Shown here one piece after another: positions 45,518 to 53,354 of a stretch of DNA of 64,000 bases; position 1 is the stretch's first letter; the number at the start of each line of letters is the position of its first letter. Under the pieces are notes generated by a model. It saw only the letters and a program-made list of their open reading frames with translations, made no database searches and had not been told where the DNA came from. Both the position numbers and the translations under genes were made by a program. The stretch is taken from contig NZ_QGDS01000007.1 of assembly GCF_003149105.1 (NCBI RefSeq), positions 62,001 to 126,000 of the forward strand, in the 5' to 3' direction. The stretch is from Faecalicatena contorta. Lineage in GTDB: Bacteria; Bacillota; Clostridia; Lachnospirales; Lachnospiraceae.

Positions 45518-46105
45518 TTAAATTCCCCGCTGAAAATTATCCAGCACGTGAGGCAGCAGCTTGTCGCTGTATTCCCACAAAGAATATTTTCCTGCGCACA
45601 AAGCCCAGTCATAGAGCAGTGCCCTCTCATACATGGCATAGATTTTGACAAGCTCTTCCACAGTGGAGGTTGATTTGAATTCACCGGATTCAATGCCGGA
45701 AGCCACAACTTCTGTTACTATCTGGAAATAATAACGGTCAGCATCCAGGAGGGAACGGTTGTCTTTAGTTATTAATTGAGAGGAGAGTAGTGATGCAAGC
45801 AGGTTTAAGTCAATGCTTTCCTCAATCATATAAAATAGTTCGTGGTTCAAAAGAAGCAATTTGTCTTTAGCGGAGAGGGATGGATCCAAGGTGGGAAGGA
45901 TTTCCTCATACTTTTGATCAAAAAGATCAGAAAGAGTAGCGAGGAGGGCATCTTTTCCCTTGAAATAGTGGTAGAAGGTTCCTTTGGATGTCTTGGAAAG
46001 CTTGAGGATATCTTCTACGGTCGTCTTTTCGTATCCGTTTTTATAAAATAAAGTCCAGGCAGCTTTTATGATTCTGCTTTTAGTTGTTTGTTTTTTTCTG
46101 GGCAT
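45518..46105 (-). CDS. TetR/AcrR-family regulator
   Basis: 195 residues. The N-terminus MPRKKQTTKSRIIKAAWTLF, then YEKTTVEDILKLSKTSKGTFYHYFKGKD, is a textbook TetR helix-turn-helix. The start at 46105 has GAGAG at a normal distance; a longer reading from 46123 is less likely. The ligand domain is unrecognised. An 18-bp near-palindrome upstream at 46160-46177 is a likely autoregulatory site. Target genes may be the membrane protein at 44917 or genes elsewhere. Confidence 0.9.
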   Translation of the reverse strand: MPRKKQTTKSRIIKAAWTLFYKNGYEKTTVEDILKLSKTSKGTFYHYFKGKDALLATLSDLFDQKYEEILPTLDPSLSAKDKLLLLNHELFYMIEESIDLNLLASLLSSQLITKDNRSLLDADRYYFQIVTEVVASGIESGEFKSTSTVEELVKIYAMYERALLYDWALCAGKYSLWEYSDKLLPHVLDNFQRGI

Positions 46106-46148
46106 AAAACACTCTCTTTCCATTTATTGTTTTCCTTTTTGTTTCCTA

Positions 46149-46177
46149 TTATAGTATAACATAAGTTTAAAGTTATG
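46149..46177 (-). promoter_or_regulatory. TetR promoter -10 region and operator
   Basis: CATAAGTTTAAAGTTATG at 46160-46177 is a palindrome with a single symmetric mismatch pair. On the - strand it lies next to a TATAAT-like box (46149-46159 region), so a bound repressor would cover the promoter of the 46105 gene. Confidence 0.45.
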
Positions 46178-46542
46178 ACTATGTAAAGAATAAAGTAAAT
46201 GCAACGGAAAAACTTTCTGGTACGGATGAAATTTACAAAATTTCTCGCGAGTTATAGAGAATATCTATGAAAGATATCTGGAATAATATCTTTTAGACGT
46301 GCTTTTTGAGAGTGGTCAGCGCTGCAAAATAAATAAAAATTGACAAAAAACCTACAAATAGACCGGGTTCTAGTACAAAGTTCAGTTTATGTTAATTATT
46401 ATGTTTAAAAACACTTGAAAAATCAATGATTATTTGTTAAGATATAAATCGTGGAACAGGTAAGGAAAACTGTTAAATTGCATGTGTAATTTGGAAAATT
46501 TTATGACAGTTAACAAAACAAGAGGTACCATAGTATTAACAT
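46178..46542 (+). other. Gene-free stretch upstream of selC with a candidate promoter
   Basis: AT-rich, no coding potential recognised. A candidate promoter TTGAAA (46415-46420) and TAAGAT (46438-46443), with a 17-base spacer, lies about 100 bases before the tRNA. A second weaker pair, TTGCAT (46478-46483) and TTATGA (46501-46506), is also spaced by 17. Either could drive selC and, without a terminator, the prd operon. Confidence 0.4.
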
Positions 46543-46640
46543 GGGGGTAGAAGGGTAACTGGTGTGCCTCCTGGTCTTCAAAACCAGTGTTGGGCGTTCG
46601 TAGCGTCCTGGGTGGGTTCGATTCCCACATGCCTCCGCCA
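46543..46640 (+). tRNA. selC: tRNA-Sec (anticodon TCA)
   Basis: 98 bases ending in an encoded CCA. The anticodon stem CTGGT / ACCAG holds the loop CTTCAAA with anticodon TCA, which reads UGA. The T arm is GTGGG-TTCGATT-CCCAC. The long variable arm (GGGCG-loop-CGTCC) and the extended acceptor stem (GGGGGTA against TGCCTCC, with wobble pairs) are those of selenocysteine tRNA. The D stem GGGTA / TGCCT is also extended. The prdC start lies 80 bases downstream and no terminator separates them. Confidence 0.95.
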
Positions 46641-46720
46641 AAAAAGCGTTTGTGAAATATTTCTCAACAGGATGTTATAGAAATTATCAATAAATAAAAC
46701 CTAAAAGGAGAAAAAGAGTC

Positions 46721-48046
46721 ATGGGAAATTTACAGTTTTTACTGAGACAACATGTGGGCGCGCCCTGTCAGCCAGTTGTCAAGGTCGGTGACAAAGTAGA
46801 AAAGGGTACACTGATCGCGGTTCCGGCCGGACTGGGTGCAAACATCTTTTCCAGTGTGTATGGAACAGTGCAGGATGTCTTGGAAGACCGGATTGTTGTT
46901 CAGCCAGATGAGGTACAAAAAGAAGAATTTGTACCAATTAAGGAAGGAAGTCATCTGGACATGGTAAAAGAAGCCGGCATTGTCGGCATGGGTGGCGCGG
47001 GCTTCCCGACAGGTGTAAAGCTGGGCACTGATTTAAATGGGGGATATATTCTGATCAATGCCGCTGAGTGTGAGCCTGGACTGTATCATAATGTCCGTCA
47101 AATTGAAGATAATATGGAGATGACTCTTAAAGGTGTAAAATACTGTATGGAAATCTCCAATGCAGCAAAAGCAATTTTTGCAATCAAAGCAAAAAATAAA
47201 AAAGCGGTAGAGACAATTCGCGAAGTAATCCGCAATGAAGAAAATATCTTTATACATTTGCTTCCTGATATTTACCCGATGGGTGAGGAACGTGCCGTAG
47301 TTAGAGAAGCTTTGGGGAAACTTCTCGATCCGACACAGCTCCCGTCAGCAGCAGATGCTATCGTCGTAAATGTGGAGACCGTACTGCGCGTGGCTGAAGC
47401 TATTGAACTGAAAAAACCATCTTTCAGTAAGAACCTGACAGTGATTGGCAAGCTTAATGGCGGCAATGAGCCTCATATTTATATGGACGTTCCTGTAGGA
47501 ACCAGCGTGGAAGATTTGATTGAGCGCTCCGGCGGAATTGATGGTGTATACGGTGAGATTATCATGGGTGGTCCATTTACCGGAAAATCAACAACACTGG
47601 ATACTCCGATTACAAAGACAACAGGAGGCATTATCGTAACGATAGATTTACCGGACCTGCATGGTGCGCCTGTTGGATTGCTGATTTGCGCGTGCGGCGG
47701 CAGCGAAGAACGTATGCGGGAAATTTGCGAAAAGATGAATGGAAAAGTAGTATCTGTTGCAAGATGTAAACAGGCGGCAGAGATGAAGAATGGAACATTG
47801 AAATGTGAAGATCCGGGAAATTGTCCGGGACAGGCACAGAAGTGCTTACAGTTCAAAAAAGATAATGCAGAGTATATCATCATCGGAAACTGCTCAGACT
47901 GTTCTAATACAGTTATGGGTTCTGCGCCGAAGATGAAGTTGAAGGTATTCCACCAGACAGATCATGTGATGAGAACAATCAATCATCCGGTATACCGAAG
48001 ATTAACCGTTTCTAAGCAGGAACCGCAGCTGCCGGGCGGCAAGTAA
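46721..48046 (+). CDS. prdC: Proline reductase-associated electron transfer protein PrdC
   Basis: 441-residue RnfC-like protein. The N-terminus FLLRQHVGAPCQPVVKVGDKVEKGTLIAV is the RnfC N-terminal/barrel-sandwich pattern, followed by MVKEAGIVGMGGAGFPTGVKL and INAAECEPG. The C-terminal half has cysteine clusters (ICACGGSEERM, CKQA, KCEDPGNCPGQAQKC, IGNCSDCSN) suited to metal or thiol redox. PrdC is proposed to pass electrons to D-proline reductase. Some relatives have selenocysteine; this reading frame has no in-frame TGA, so only Cys is used. AAAAGGAG precedes the start. Confidence 0.9.
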   Translation: MGNLQFLLRQHVGAPCQPVVKVGDKVEKGTLIAVPAGLGANIFSSVYGTVQDVLEDRIVVQPDEVQKEEFVPIKEGSHLDMVKEAGIVGMGGAGFPTGVKLGTDLNGGYILINAAECEPGLYHNVRQIEDNMEMTLKGVKYCMEISNAAKAIFAIKAKNKKAVETIREVIRNEENIFIHLLPDIYPMGEERAVVREALGKLLDPTQLPSAADAIVVNVETVLRVAEAIELKKPSFSKNLTVIGKLNGGNEPHIYMDVPVGTSVEDLIERSGGIDGVYGEIIMGGPFTGKSTTLDTPITKTTGGIIVTIDLPDLHGAPVGLLICACGGSEERMREICEKMNGKVVSVARCKQAAEMKNGTLKCEDPGNCPGQAQKCLQFKKDNAEYIIIGNCSDCSNTVMGSAPKMKLKVFHQTDHVMRTINHPVYRRLTVSKQEPQLPGGK

Positions 48047-48086
48047 AGCTGGCGGTCCTGATGGAAAATAAATAACCTAAAGTTAC

Positions 48087-48118
48087 TATATGATTTGGCC
48101 AGGGAGCCATTTCATATA
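48087..48118 (+). promoter_or_regulatory. Hairpin between prdC and prdA
   Basis: TATATGA (48087-48093) pairs with TCATATA (48112-48118), with an inner TGGC / GCCA stem. No T-run follows, so it is more likely an mRNA processing or stability element than a terminator. Confidence 0.4.
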
Positions 48119-48140
48119 AGATTAAAGGAGGAAAGAAAGT

Positions 48141-50006
48141 ATGTCAATTACAGCTGAAACAGCAAAAGAACATGCAAAAGACCCTGCAGTACTTTGTTGT
48201 AGAGCCGAAGAAGGCACTATAATTGAAGTATCGAATCTGGAAGACCCAGCGATTTTTGATGACCTGGTAGATTCAGGACTTTTGAATCTGGATGGTGCAT
48301 TAACAATCGGACAGGTGTTAGGCGCGAAGCTTACAAAGACCTGCGATTCGCTGAGTCCTTTGACAGCGGATGTCATGGAAGGGATACAGGCAGCAGAAGA
48401 GTCTGCACCAGTGGAGGCAGCAGAAGCGGCAGATGAATCCGTAACAGAGGCAGCCGTAGTACAGACAGCTCCTGTAGCACAGACTACAGCAGGCGGAGTG
48501 CTGAAGATTCATATTGGGGAAGGAAAAGACATTGACATTGAACTTCCGCTAGGTGGTATGGGCGGAGGCAGTGCAGTGGTTCCGGCTGTAGCAGCACCGG
48601 TAGCTGCAGTTGCAGAGACAGCAGTTGCTGAAGTTGAAGCAGAAGCAAAGGTTGTTAGAACCCTTACAAGAAAGCACTATAAAATCACAGAAGTAAAACG
48701 TGGTCCTGAGACAAAGATTGAAGGTACTACATTGTACATCCGTGAAGGTATTGAAAAAGAGTGTGTGGATTCACAGAAGCTTGTGTGTGACTTGAAAGTT
48801 GAAATCATCACTCCGGCAGATTACCATACTTATTCTGAGACAATTATGGACGTACAGCCTATTGCTTGCAAAGAAGGCGAGTCTGAAATTGGAAGCGGTA
48901 CAACAAGAGTTCTGGATGGCGTTATCATAATGGTTACAGGAACAGATTCCAACGGAGTTCAGATTGGGGAATTCGGTTCTTCTGAGGGATACCTGGATGA
49001 GAATATTATGTGGGGACGTCCCGGAGCACCTGAAAAGGGTGAAATCTTTATTAAGACTCAGGTAACAATCGCAGAAGGTACTAACATGGAAAGACCAGGT
49101 CCTCTTGCGGCTCATGCGGCAACAGACCATATCACACAGGAAATCAGAGAAGCGTTAAAAGAAGCAGAGGATTCTCTTGTGGTAGATACAGAAGTATTTG
49201 AGCAGGTTAGAAGACCAGGTAAGAAGAAAGTGGTTATTGTGAAAGAAATCATGGGACAGGGAGCTATGCATGACAACCTTGTTCTTCCAGTAGAGCCAGT
49301 TGGTGTACTTGGAGCAAAACCGAACGTTGACCTTGGAAACGTACCTGTCAGCGTATCTCCATTGGAGGTATTGGACGGCTGTATTCATGCTCTGACTTGT
49401 ATCGGACCTGCATCTAAGGAGATGTCCAGACATTACTGGAGAGAGCCATTGGTTCTGGAAGCACTTCATGATACAGAGCTGGATTTGTGCGGTGTTATCT
49501 TTGTGGGAAGCCCACAGATTAACTCAGAGAAATTCTATGTGTCCAAACGTGTTGGTATGATGGTAGAAATGTTGGATGTAGACGGCGCATTTGTTACAAC
49601 AGAAGGCTTCGGAAACAACCACATTGACTTTGCAAGTCACCACGAGCAAATCGGAATGCGCGGAATTCCTGTTGTTGGTTTGTCTTTCTGTGCAGTTCAG
49701 GGAGCATTGGTTGTTGGAAATAAATACATGACCAGCATGGTTGATAACAACAAGTCCGAGTCTGGTATTGAGAACGAAGTGCTTGCATGCAACACTCTTT
49801 GCCATGAGGATGCTATCAGAGCTATCGCTATGCTGAAAGATGTAATGTTAGGGGAAGAAGTGAAAGCAGCTGAGAAGAAATGGAATCCGAACGTGAAGTC
49901 AACCAACGTGGAACTCATTTCCAATGTAACTGGTAAGGCAATTGAGCTGGTTCAGAACGAACAGTCACTGCCAATGAGTCAGAAGAGAAAAGAGAAATAC
50001 GACTAG
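48141..50006 (+). CDS. prdA: D-proline reductase proprotein PrdA (pyruvoyl-dependent)
   Basis: 621-residue precursor of the two PrdA-derived subunits of D-proline reductase, which reduces D-proline to 5-aminovalerate in Stickland fermentation. The pro-protein is cleaved before a cysteine that becomes a pyruvoyl group (Cys421 in C. sticklandii, from memory). Here the equivalent is C420 in HALTCIGPASKEMSRH, codon 49398-49400, giving pieces of about 45 and 22 kDa. An Ala/Glu-rich linker lies at about 85-170, and conserved TGTDSNGVQIGEFGSSEG and ERPGPLAAHAATD blocks follow. AAAGGAGG sets the start. Length and cleavage position agree closely with the known enzyme. Confidence 0.95.
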   Translation: MSITAETAKEHAKDPAVLCCRAEEGTIIEVSNLEDPAIFDDLVDSGLLNLDGALTIGQVLGAKLTKTCDSLSPLTADVMEGIQAAEESAPVEAAEAADESVTEAAVVQTAPVAQTTAGGVLKIHIGEGKDIDIELPLGGMGGGSAVVPAVAAPVAAVAETAVAEVEAEAKVVRTLTRKHYKITEVKRGPETKIEGTTLYIREGIEKECVDSQKLVCDLKVEIITPADYHTYSETIMDVQPIACKEGESEIGSGTTRVLDGVIIMVTGTDSNGVQIGEFGSSEGYLDENIMWGRPGAPEKGEIFIKTQVTIAEGTNMERPGPLAAHAATDHITQEIREALKEAEDSLVVDTEVFEQVRRPGKKKVVIVKEIMGQGAMHDNLVLPVEPVGVLGAKPNVDLGNVPVSVSPLEVLDGCIHALTCIGPASKEMSRHYWREPLVLEALHDTELDLCGVIFVGSPQINSEKFYVSKRVGMMVEMLDVDGAFVTTEGFGNNHIDFASHHEQIGMRGIPVVGLSFCAVQGALVVGNKYMTSMVDNNKSESGIENEVLACNTLCHEDAIRAIAMLKDVMLGEEVKAAEKKWNPNVKSTNVELISNVTGKAIELVQNEQSLPMSQKRKEKYD

Positions 50007-50007
50007 T

Positions 50008-50307
50008 ATGAGTGAATTGAAGTTTGGTGATAGGATTATACGTATGGAAGGGGTAATCGTAGAGGTTCAGGACGGTGGTGTCGGTATTGACTTGAAAGGC
50101 AGACTTGGATATTTGAAAATACCGATGCGCATGCTGATTACAGATTATCCGCTGGCGGTAGGGCAAGAAGTTGCATGGAACATGAGTTTCGTAGAGCAGC
50201 TGGGACCTGAAGTCAATGAAAAGTACGTAAGTAATCTGGACACTTATAACAGACGGCAGGAAGAAATGCGTCAATCGAACGCGAAAAACAAGGAGGTAAC
50301 AGAATGA
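50008..50307 (+). CDS. Small conserved protein between prdA and prdB
   Basis: 99 residues with no signal peptide or membrane segment: KFGDRIIRMEGVIVEVQDGG, GIDLKGRLGYLKIPMRMLI, then an Arg/Glu/Asn-rich tail. A small protein at this point is usual in clostridial prd operons (the CBO2463/CBO2479 domain group, from memory). It starts 2 bases after prdA and overlaps prdB by 4 bases (ATGA). The fold looks like a small beta-barrel. Function unknown, probably linked to PrdA/PrdB assembly. Confidence 0.8.
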   Translation: MSELKFGDRIIRMEGVIVEVQDGGVGIDLKGRLGYLKIPMRMLITDYPLAVGQEVAWNMSFVEQLGPEVNEKYVSNLDTYNRRQEEMRQSNAKNKEVTE

Positions 50308-51029
50308 GTTTGGTAGCCACAAAAGGTTTACAATCAGAAATTTTTGTTCCGATTACTCCTCCAGCAGTATGGACACCTGTAACGAAAGAAATTAAGGATA
50401 TGTCCATTGCTCTTGCTACTGCGGCAGGCGTACATGGGAAAAGTCAGGAAAGATTTAATCTGGCTGGTGACTTTACCTGGAGAAAAATTGAAAATACAAT
50501 GCCATCAAGTGAATTGATGGTATCCCACGGTGGATATGATAATGGTGACGTTAATAAAGACGTTAACTGTATGTTCCCTATTGACAGAATCCATGAATTG
50601 GCAAAAGAAGGCTTTATCAGAGAGTGCGCGCCAGTGCACGCAGGATTCATGGGAGGCGGCGGAAACCAGGAGAAATTCAAAAACGAAACAGGACCTGAGA
50701 TTGCACAGATGTTTAAAGACGAAGGTGTAGACGCAGTTATCCTGACCGCTGGCTGAGGCACCTGCCACCGCTCTGCAGTATTGGTGCAGAGAGCGATTGA
50801 AGAAGCTGGAATACCTACAATTATTATTGCAGCTCTTCCACCAGTTGTTCGTCAGACTGGTACACCACGTGCCGTAGCTCCATTGGTTCCAATGGGTGCT
50901 AATGCAGGCGCCCCACATGATGTGGAAATGCAGACTGCTATTGTAAAGGCAGCACTTGAACAACTCGTTAAGATTGAGACACCGGGCAAGATAGTTCCAT
51001 TGCCGTACGAGTATATAGCGAAAGTGTAG
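50304..51029 (+). CDS. prdB: D-proline reductase selenoprotein subunit PrdB (TGA = Sec)
   Basis: Read conventionally the frame stops at TGA 50754-50756, but the same frame continues to TAG at 51027-51029 and gives a 241-residue protein with Sec at position 151 in ILTAG-U-GTCHRSAV. This is the catalytic selenocysteine of PrdB. The N-terminal part (VPITPPAVWTPV, FMGGGGNQEKF) and C-terminal part (ERAIEEAG-like VQRAIEEAGIPT, LPPVVRQTGTPRAV) both belong to the GrdB/PrdB family. A SECIS-like hairpin follows the TGA by 12 bases. The complete Sec machinery (selD, selA, selB, selC) is in this window. Automated gene calling would split this into two ORFs. Confidence 0.95.
50769..50795 (+). promoter_or_regulatory. 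Bacterial SECIS hairpin of prdB
   Basis: CGCTCTGCA (50769-50777) pairs with TGCAGA-ga-GCG (50785-50795) around a 7-base loop GTATTGG. The apical loop starts 21 bases after the TGA codon, within the usual distance for SelB binding. A two-base bulge interrupts the lower stem. Confidence 0.8.
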
Positions 51030-51165
51030 CAGTACTAAAGCGTGTTTAAAAGCGCGCTTCATATAAAGAGGGACAATTCCGCTTGGAATGTCCCTTTTTA
51101 AAGTAAAATGTGTTAAGTACTTATAATATGGCCTCATTAAGTGCTTACAGCGGGAGGTGTTTGTA

Positions 51166-51933
51166 TTGGGAGAGAAGGAGAAGCAGCTTCGCCGTCTTGT
51201 AATCAAAGCTTTTCATATAAATAATGTGCAGGAGGGGGAAGAGAATAACATTACCCTGGATGGTGTTCTTTCCGTTGACAAAAGTTTGATCGAAGGATTG
51301 ATGAAAGATGAACCATTGATTGAAAGCATAGACATAAAAATTATTGAGCCGGGGAAACATGATTTTTGGACAAATACAATTATGGATATCATACCGGTAT
51401 CAACAAAAGTACTGGGAAAACTGGGCGAAGGAATTACCCATACCCTGACCGGAGTATATGTAATGTTAACAGGTGTGGATACGGTGGGAAAACAGACCCA
51501 CGAGTTTGGTTCATCTGAAGGTATACTGAAAGAGCAATTGTATTTGAACAGAGCCGGAACTCCATCTGATGAAGATTATATTATTTCTTTTGATGTCACG
51601 CTGAAGGCTGGAATGGGACAGGAACGTCCTGGTCCTATGGCTGCTCACCGGGCATGTGACAGGTTTATTCAGACATACCGGAATAAGCTGAAAAAAATGA
51701 AGGGGGATTTGTGCACGGAAAGACATGAGTATTATGATGTTGTACGCCCTGGAAAAAAGAAGGTTTTAATTATAAAGCAGGTAGCCGGACAAGGAGCTAT
51801 GTATGACACGTGGCTGTTTCCGCAGGAGTCATCAGGAGTAGAAGGCGGACGCTCTATCATTGACATGGGGAATATGCCGGTTCTCCTGACACCGAATGAA
51901 TACCGGGATGGTATCATACGTTCCATGCAGTAG
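51166..51933 (+). CDS. prdD: PrdD, homolog of the N-terminal part of PrdA
   Basis: 255 residues from TTG 51166, chosen because GGGAGG at 51152-51157 is about 8 bases upstream; GTG 51157 overlaps it. The sequence parallels PrdA residues about 165-419: TGVDTVGKQTHEFGSSEG, ERPGPMAAHRACD, RPGKKKVLIIKQVAGQGAMYD. It ends at NEYRDGIIRSMQ, which corresponds to PrdA just before the pyruvoyl cysteine. PrdD is conserved in prd operons, but its exact role is unclear; it may help PrdA maturation. Confidence 0.87.
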   Translation: MGEKEKQLRRLVIKAFHINNVQEGEENNITLDGVLSVDKSLIEGLMKDEPLIESIDIKIIEPGKHDFWTNTIMDIIPVSTKVLGKLGEGITHTLTGVYVMLTGVDTVGKQTHEFGSSEGILKEQLYLNRAGTPSDEDYIISFDVTLKAGMGQERPGPMAAHRACDRFIQTYRNKLKKMKGDLCTERHEYYDVVRPGKKKVLIIKQVAGQGAMYDTWLFPQESSGVEGGRSIIDMGNMPVLLTPNEYRDGIIRSMQ

Positions 51934-51966
51934 TCATCAGTAAAGATTGAAAAGGAGAGTGTGGAT

Positions 51967-52437
51967 ATGGGAATAGGACCATCTACAAAGGAAACAACAC
52001 TTCATCACTTCCGGGATCCGCTGCTGAACGTGGTTTCGTCAGATGAAGAATTAGATCTGCTTGGAGTGCTCGTGGTGGGAACCCCCGATGATAATGCCGA
52101 TAAAATTCTCGTAGGAACACGGGCTGCGGTCATGGCTGAATGTATGCGTGCTGATGGAGTTATTATCTCCTCAGACGGATGGGGAAACAGTGATGTGGAT
52201 TACGCGAATACGTGTGAGCAGCTTGGTACCCGCAATATTCCAGTAACAGGCCTAAAGTTTAGCGGACAAAACGGAGGCTTTGTTGTGGAAAACAAATACC
52301 TGTCCGGAATCAGGGATATCAATAAAAATGCAGAGGGACTTGAGTCGTGTGTTGTTGGGGAAAATAATGCTGTAGAGCTGGACGCACGTGCGGTCACAGC
52401 GCTGCTGAAATTAAAAATGAGACAAGAAGGGGCATAG
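51967..52437 (+). CDS. prdE: PrdE, homolog of the C-terminal part of PrdA
   Basis: 156 residues from ATG 51967 (AAAGGAGAG about 9 bases upstream; GTG 51961 is too close). The first residues MGIGPSTKETTLHHFRDPL line up with CIGPASKEMSRHYWREPL of PrdA, so the protein begins at the very residue where PrdA is cleaved; the pyruvoyl-forming Cys is replaced by Gly2. PrdD and PrdE therefore look like a PrdA copy split into two genes. No prdF (proline racemase) or prdR follows in the window. Confidence 0.87.
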   Translation: MGIGPSTKETTLHHFRDPLLNVVSSDEELDLLGVLVVGTPDDNADKILVGTRAAVMAECMRADGVIISSDGWGNSDVDYANTCEQLGTRNIPVTGLKFSGQNGGFVVENKYLSGIRDINKNAEGLESCVVGENNAVELDARAVTALLKLKMRQEGA

Positions 52438-52474
52438 ATTCATGCCGTCTTTATAGACTGGAGTGCATGCAAAA

Positions 52475-52494
52475 AGCACGACCTCGGCCGTGCT
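52475..52494 (+). terminator. Probable terminator of the prd operon
   Basis: AGCACG (52475-52480) pairs with CGTGCT (52489-52494), extended by partial CC/GG pairing, 38 bases after prdE. The following sequence CTTCGCTTTT has only a short, interrupted T-run, so termination may be weak. Confidence 0.5.
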
Positions 52495-52530
52495 CTTCGC
52501 TTTTGGTATGTCATTGAGAGGTTTTTCCTC

Positions 52531-52709
52531 GTTGCATTGCAGTTTGTATTTATATACAAATCTGGGGAATGTCCTACAATGAGGATGTATATATTAATTG
52601 GAGTTTATCATCGCAAGAAAGTTCTTGGGGGAAACAATCGGCGAAGACATAAACTGCAATAGCAACCATCATAAGATTAATTCATCTCAATAAAAGAGAA
52701 TAATCTTAC
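52531..52709. repeat. Inverted-repeat-bounded element in a gene-free stretch, plus hairpin
   Basis: GTTGCATTGCAGTTT (52531-52545) is complementary to AAACTGCAAT-a-GCAAC (52651-52666) with one extra A. The pair encloses 105 bases without an ORF, including TTTGTAT / ATACAAA. A second hairpin, TAAGATTA / TAATCTTA, spans 52671-52709. The stretch 52438-52859 contains no gene. This may be a small structured RNA or a miniature mobile element; I recognise no known class. Confidence 0.5.
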
Positions 52710-52859
52710 CTCACTATATCACTTTACTACGGTGATGTCAAGTGAAGAGGAATAAAATCCAGGGTTTTACCTTAGAATATTAGAAACTTTATTCATATTT
52801 ATGTATTTTTATGCATAGGTTTTAACTGTAATTATATATGGTACAGGGGGGTTCTAAAG

Positions 52860-53255
52860 GTGAAAGATAAAACCGTCTCGGGTATTTCCTTAGCTATATT
52901 GGGGGCTTTGATCTTCATTGTCCCGAAATTCCTTATTAGCGGACATTGTCTAAACATGCAAATGAAATGCTTTTGGACAGCTAAAACGGAGTTTTACATA
53001 GGAATCTTCATCGTTATTCTGGCTTTTTTATTTCTTTATTTTGAATCAAAAGAGATGAAATCAGCAATCAGTCTTTCGCTTACGCTATTTGGTTTCTTTT
53101 CGGTAATAGCAACTGCTTTCATGGGTTTTTGCAATGGCAGCTGCAGCGCAATATGTTCCTGCAGCCCTGTATCTTCTGTCATAATGATTAGTTTGAGTAT
53201 GCTTGTAACATTAATATCTTTTCTAAACTTTATATCACTCAATAAGAAGTCTTGA
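52860..53255 (+). CDS. DUF4418-like small membrane protein
   Basis: 131 residues from GTG 52860, with AGGGGGG about 8 bases upstream. Four hydrophobic segments are visible: SLAILGALIFIVPKFLI, FYIGIFIVILAFLFLYF, LTLFGFFSVIATAFMGF and MISLSMLVTLISFLNFI. The conserved GHCLNMQMKCFWTAKTEFYIG motif and a Cys-rich loop (CNGSCSAICSCSP) fit the DUF4418 family as I recall it. Function unknown. It stands alone with gene-free sequence on both sides and terminators downstream. Confidence 0.72.
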   Translation: MKDKTVSGISLAILGALIFIVPKFLISGHCLNMQMKCFWTAKTEFYIGIFIVILAFLFLYFESKEMKSAISLSLTLFGFFSVIATAFMGFCNGSCSAICSCSPVSSVIMISLSMLVTLISFLNFISLNKKS

Positions 53256-53279
53256 AAATTTATTTGGTTGGATTATAAT

Positions 53280-53347
53280 AAAAAGTGATGGGTTCCTATA
53301 AATCCATCGCTTTTTTATGTAATAGGAAAGTTCTTTTCCTATTACAT
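53280..53347 (+). terminator. Tandem terminator hairpins after the DUF4418 gene
   Basis: Hairpin 1: AAAAGTGATGG (53281-53291) with CCATCGCTTTT, followed by a run of T to 53316, a good intrinsic terminator. Hairpin 2: a perfect 13-bp repeat ATGTAATAGGAAA (53317-53329) and TTTCCTATTACAT (53335-53347) directly adjoining. Two unrelated hairpins in series again. Confidence 0.7.
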
Positions 53348-53354
53348 AAAAACC

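Noticed and set aside
46430..46630. 66-codon ORF on the - strand over the tRNA region
   Set aside because: It covers most of tRNA-Sec and its reading (MWESNPPRTLRTPNTGFEDQ) is the typical false translation of a tRNA gene.
46721..48046. Selenocysteine in PrdC
   Set aside because: The frame is open from 46721 to 48046 with no in-frame TGA before the TAA stop, so this PrdC uses Cys.
50781..51029. Separate 82-aa gene after the prdB TGA
   Set aside because: It is the C-terminal part of PrdB after selenocysteine 151; no ribosome binding site precedes it.
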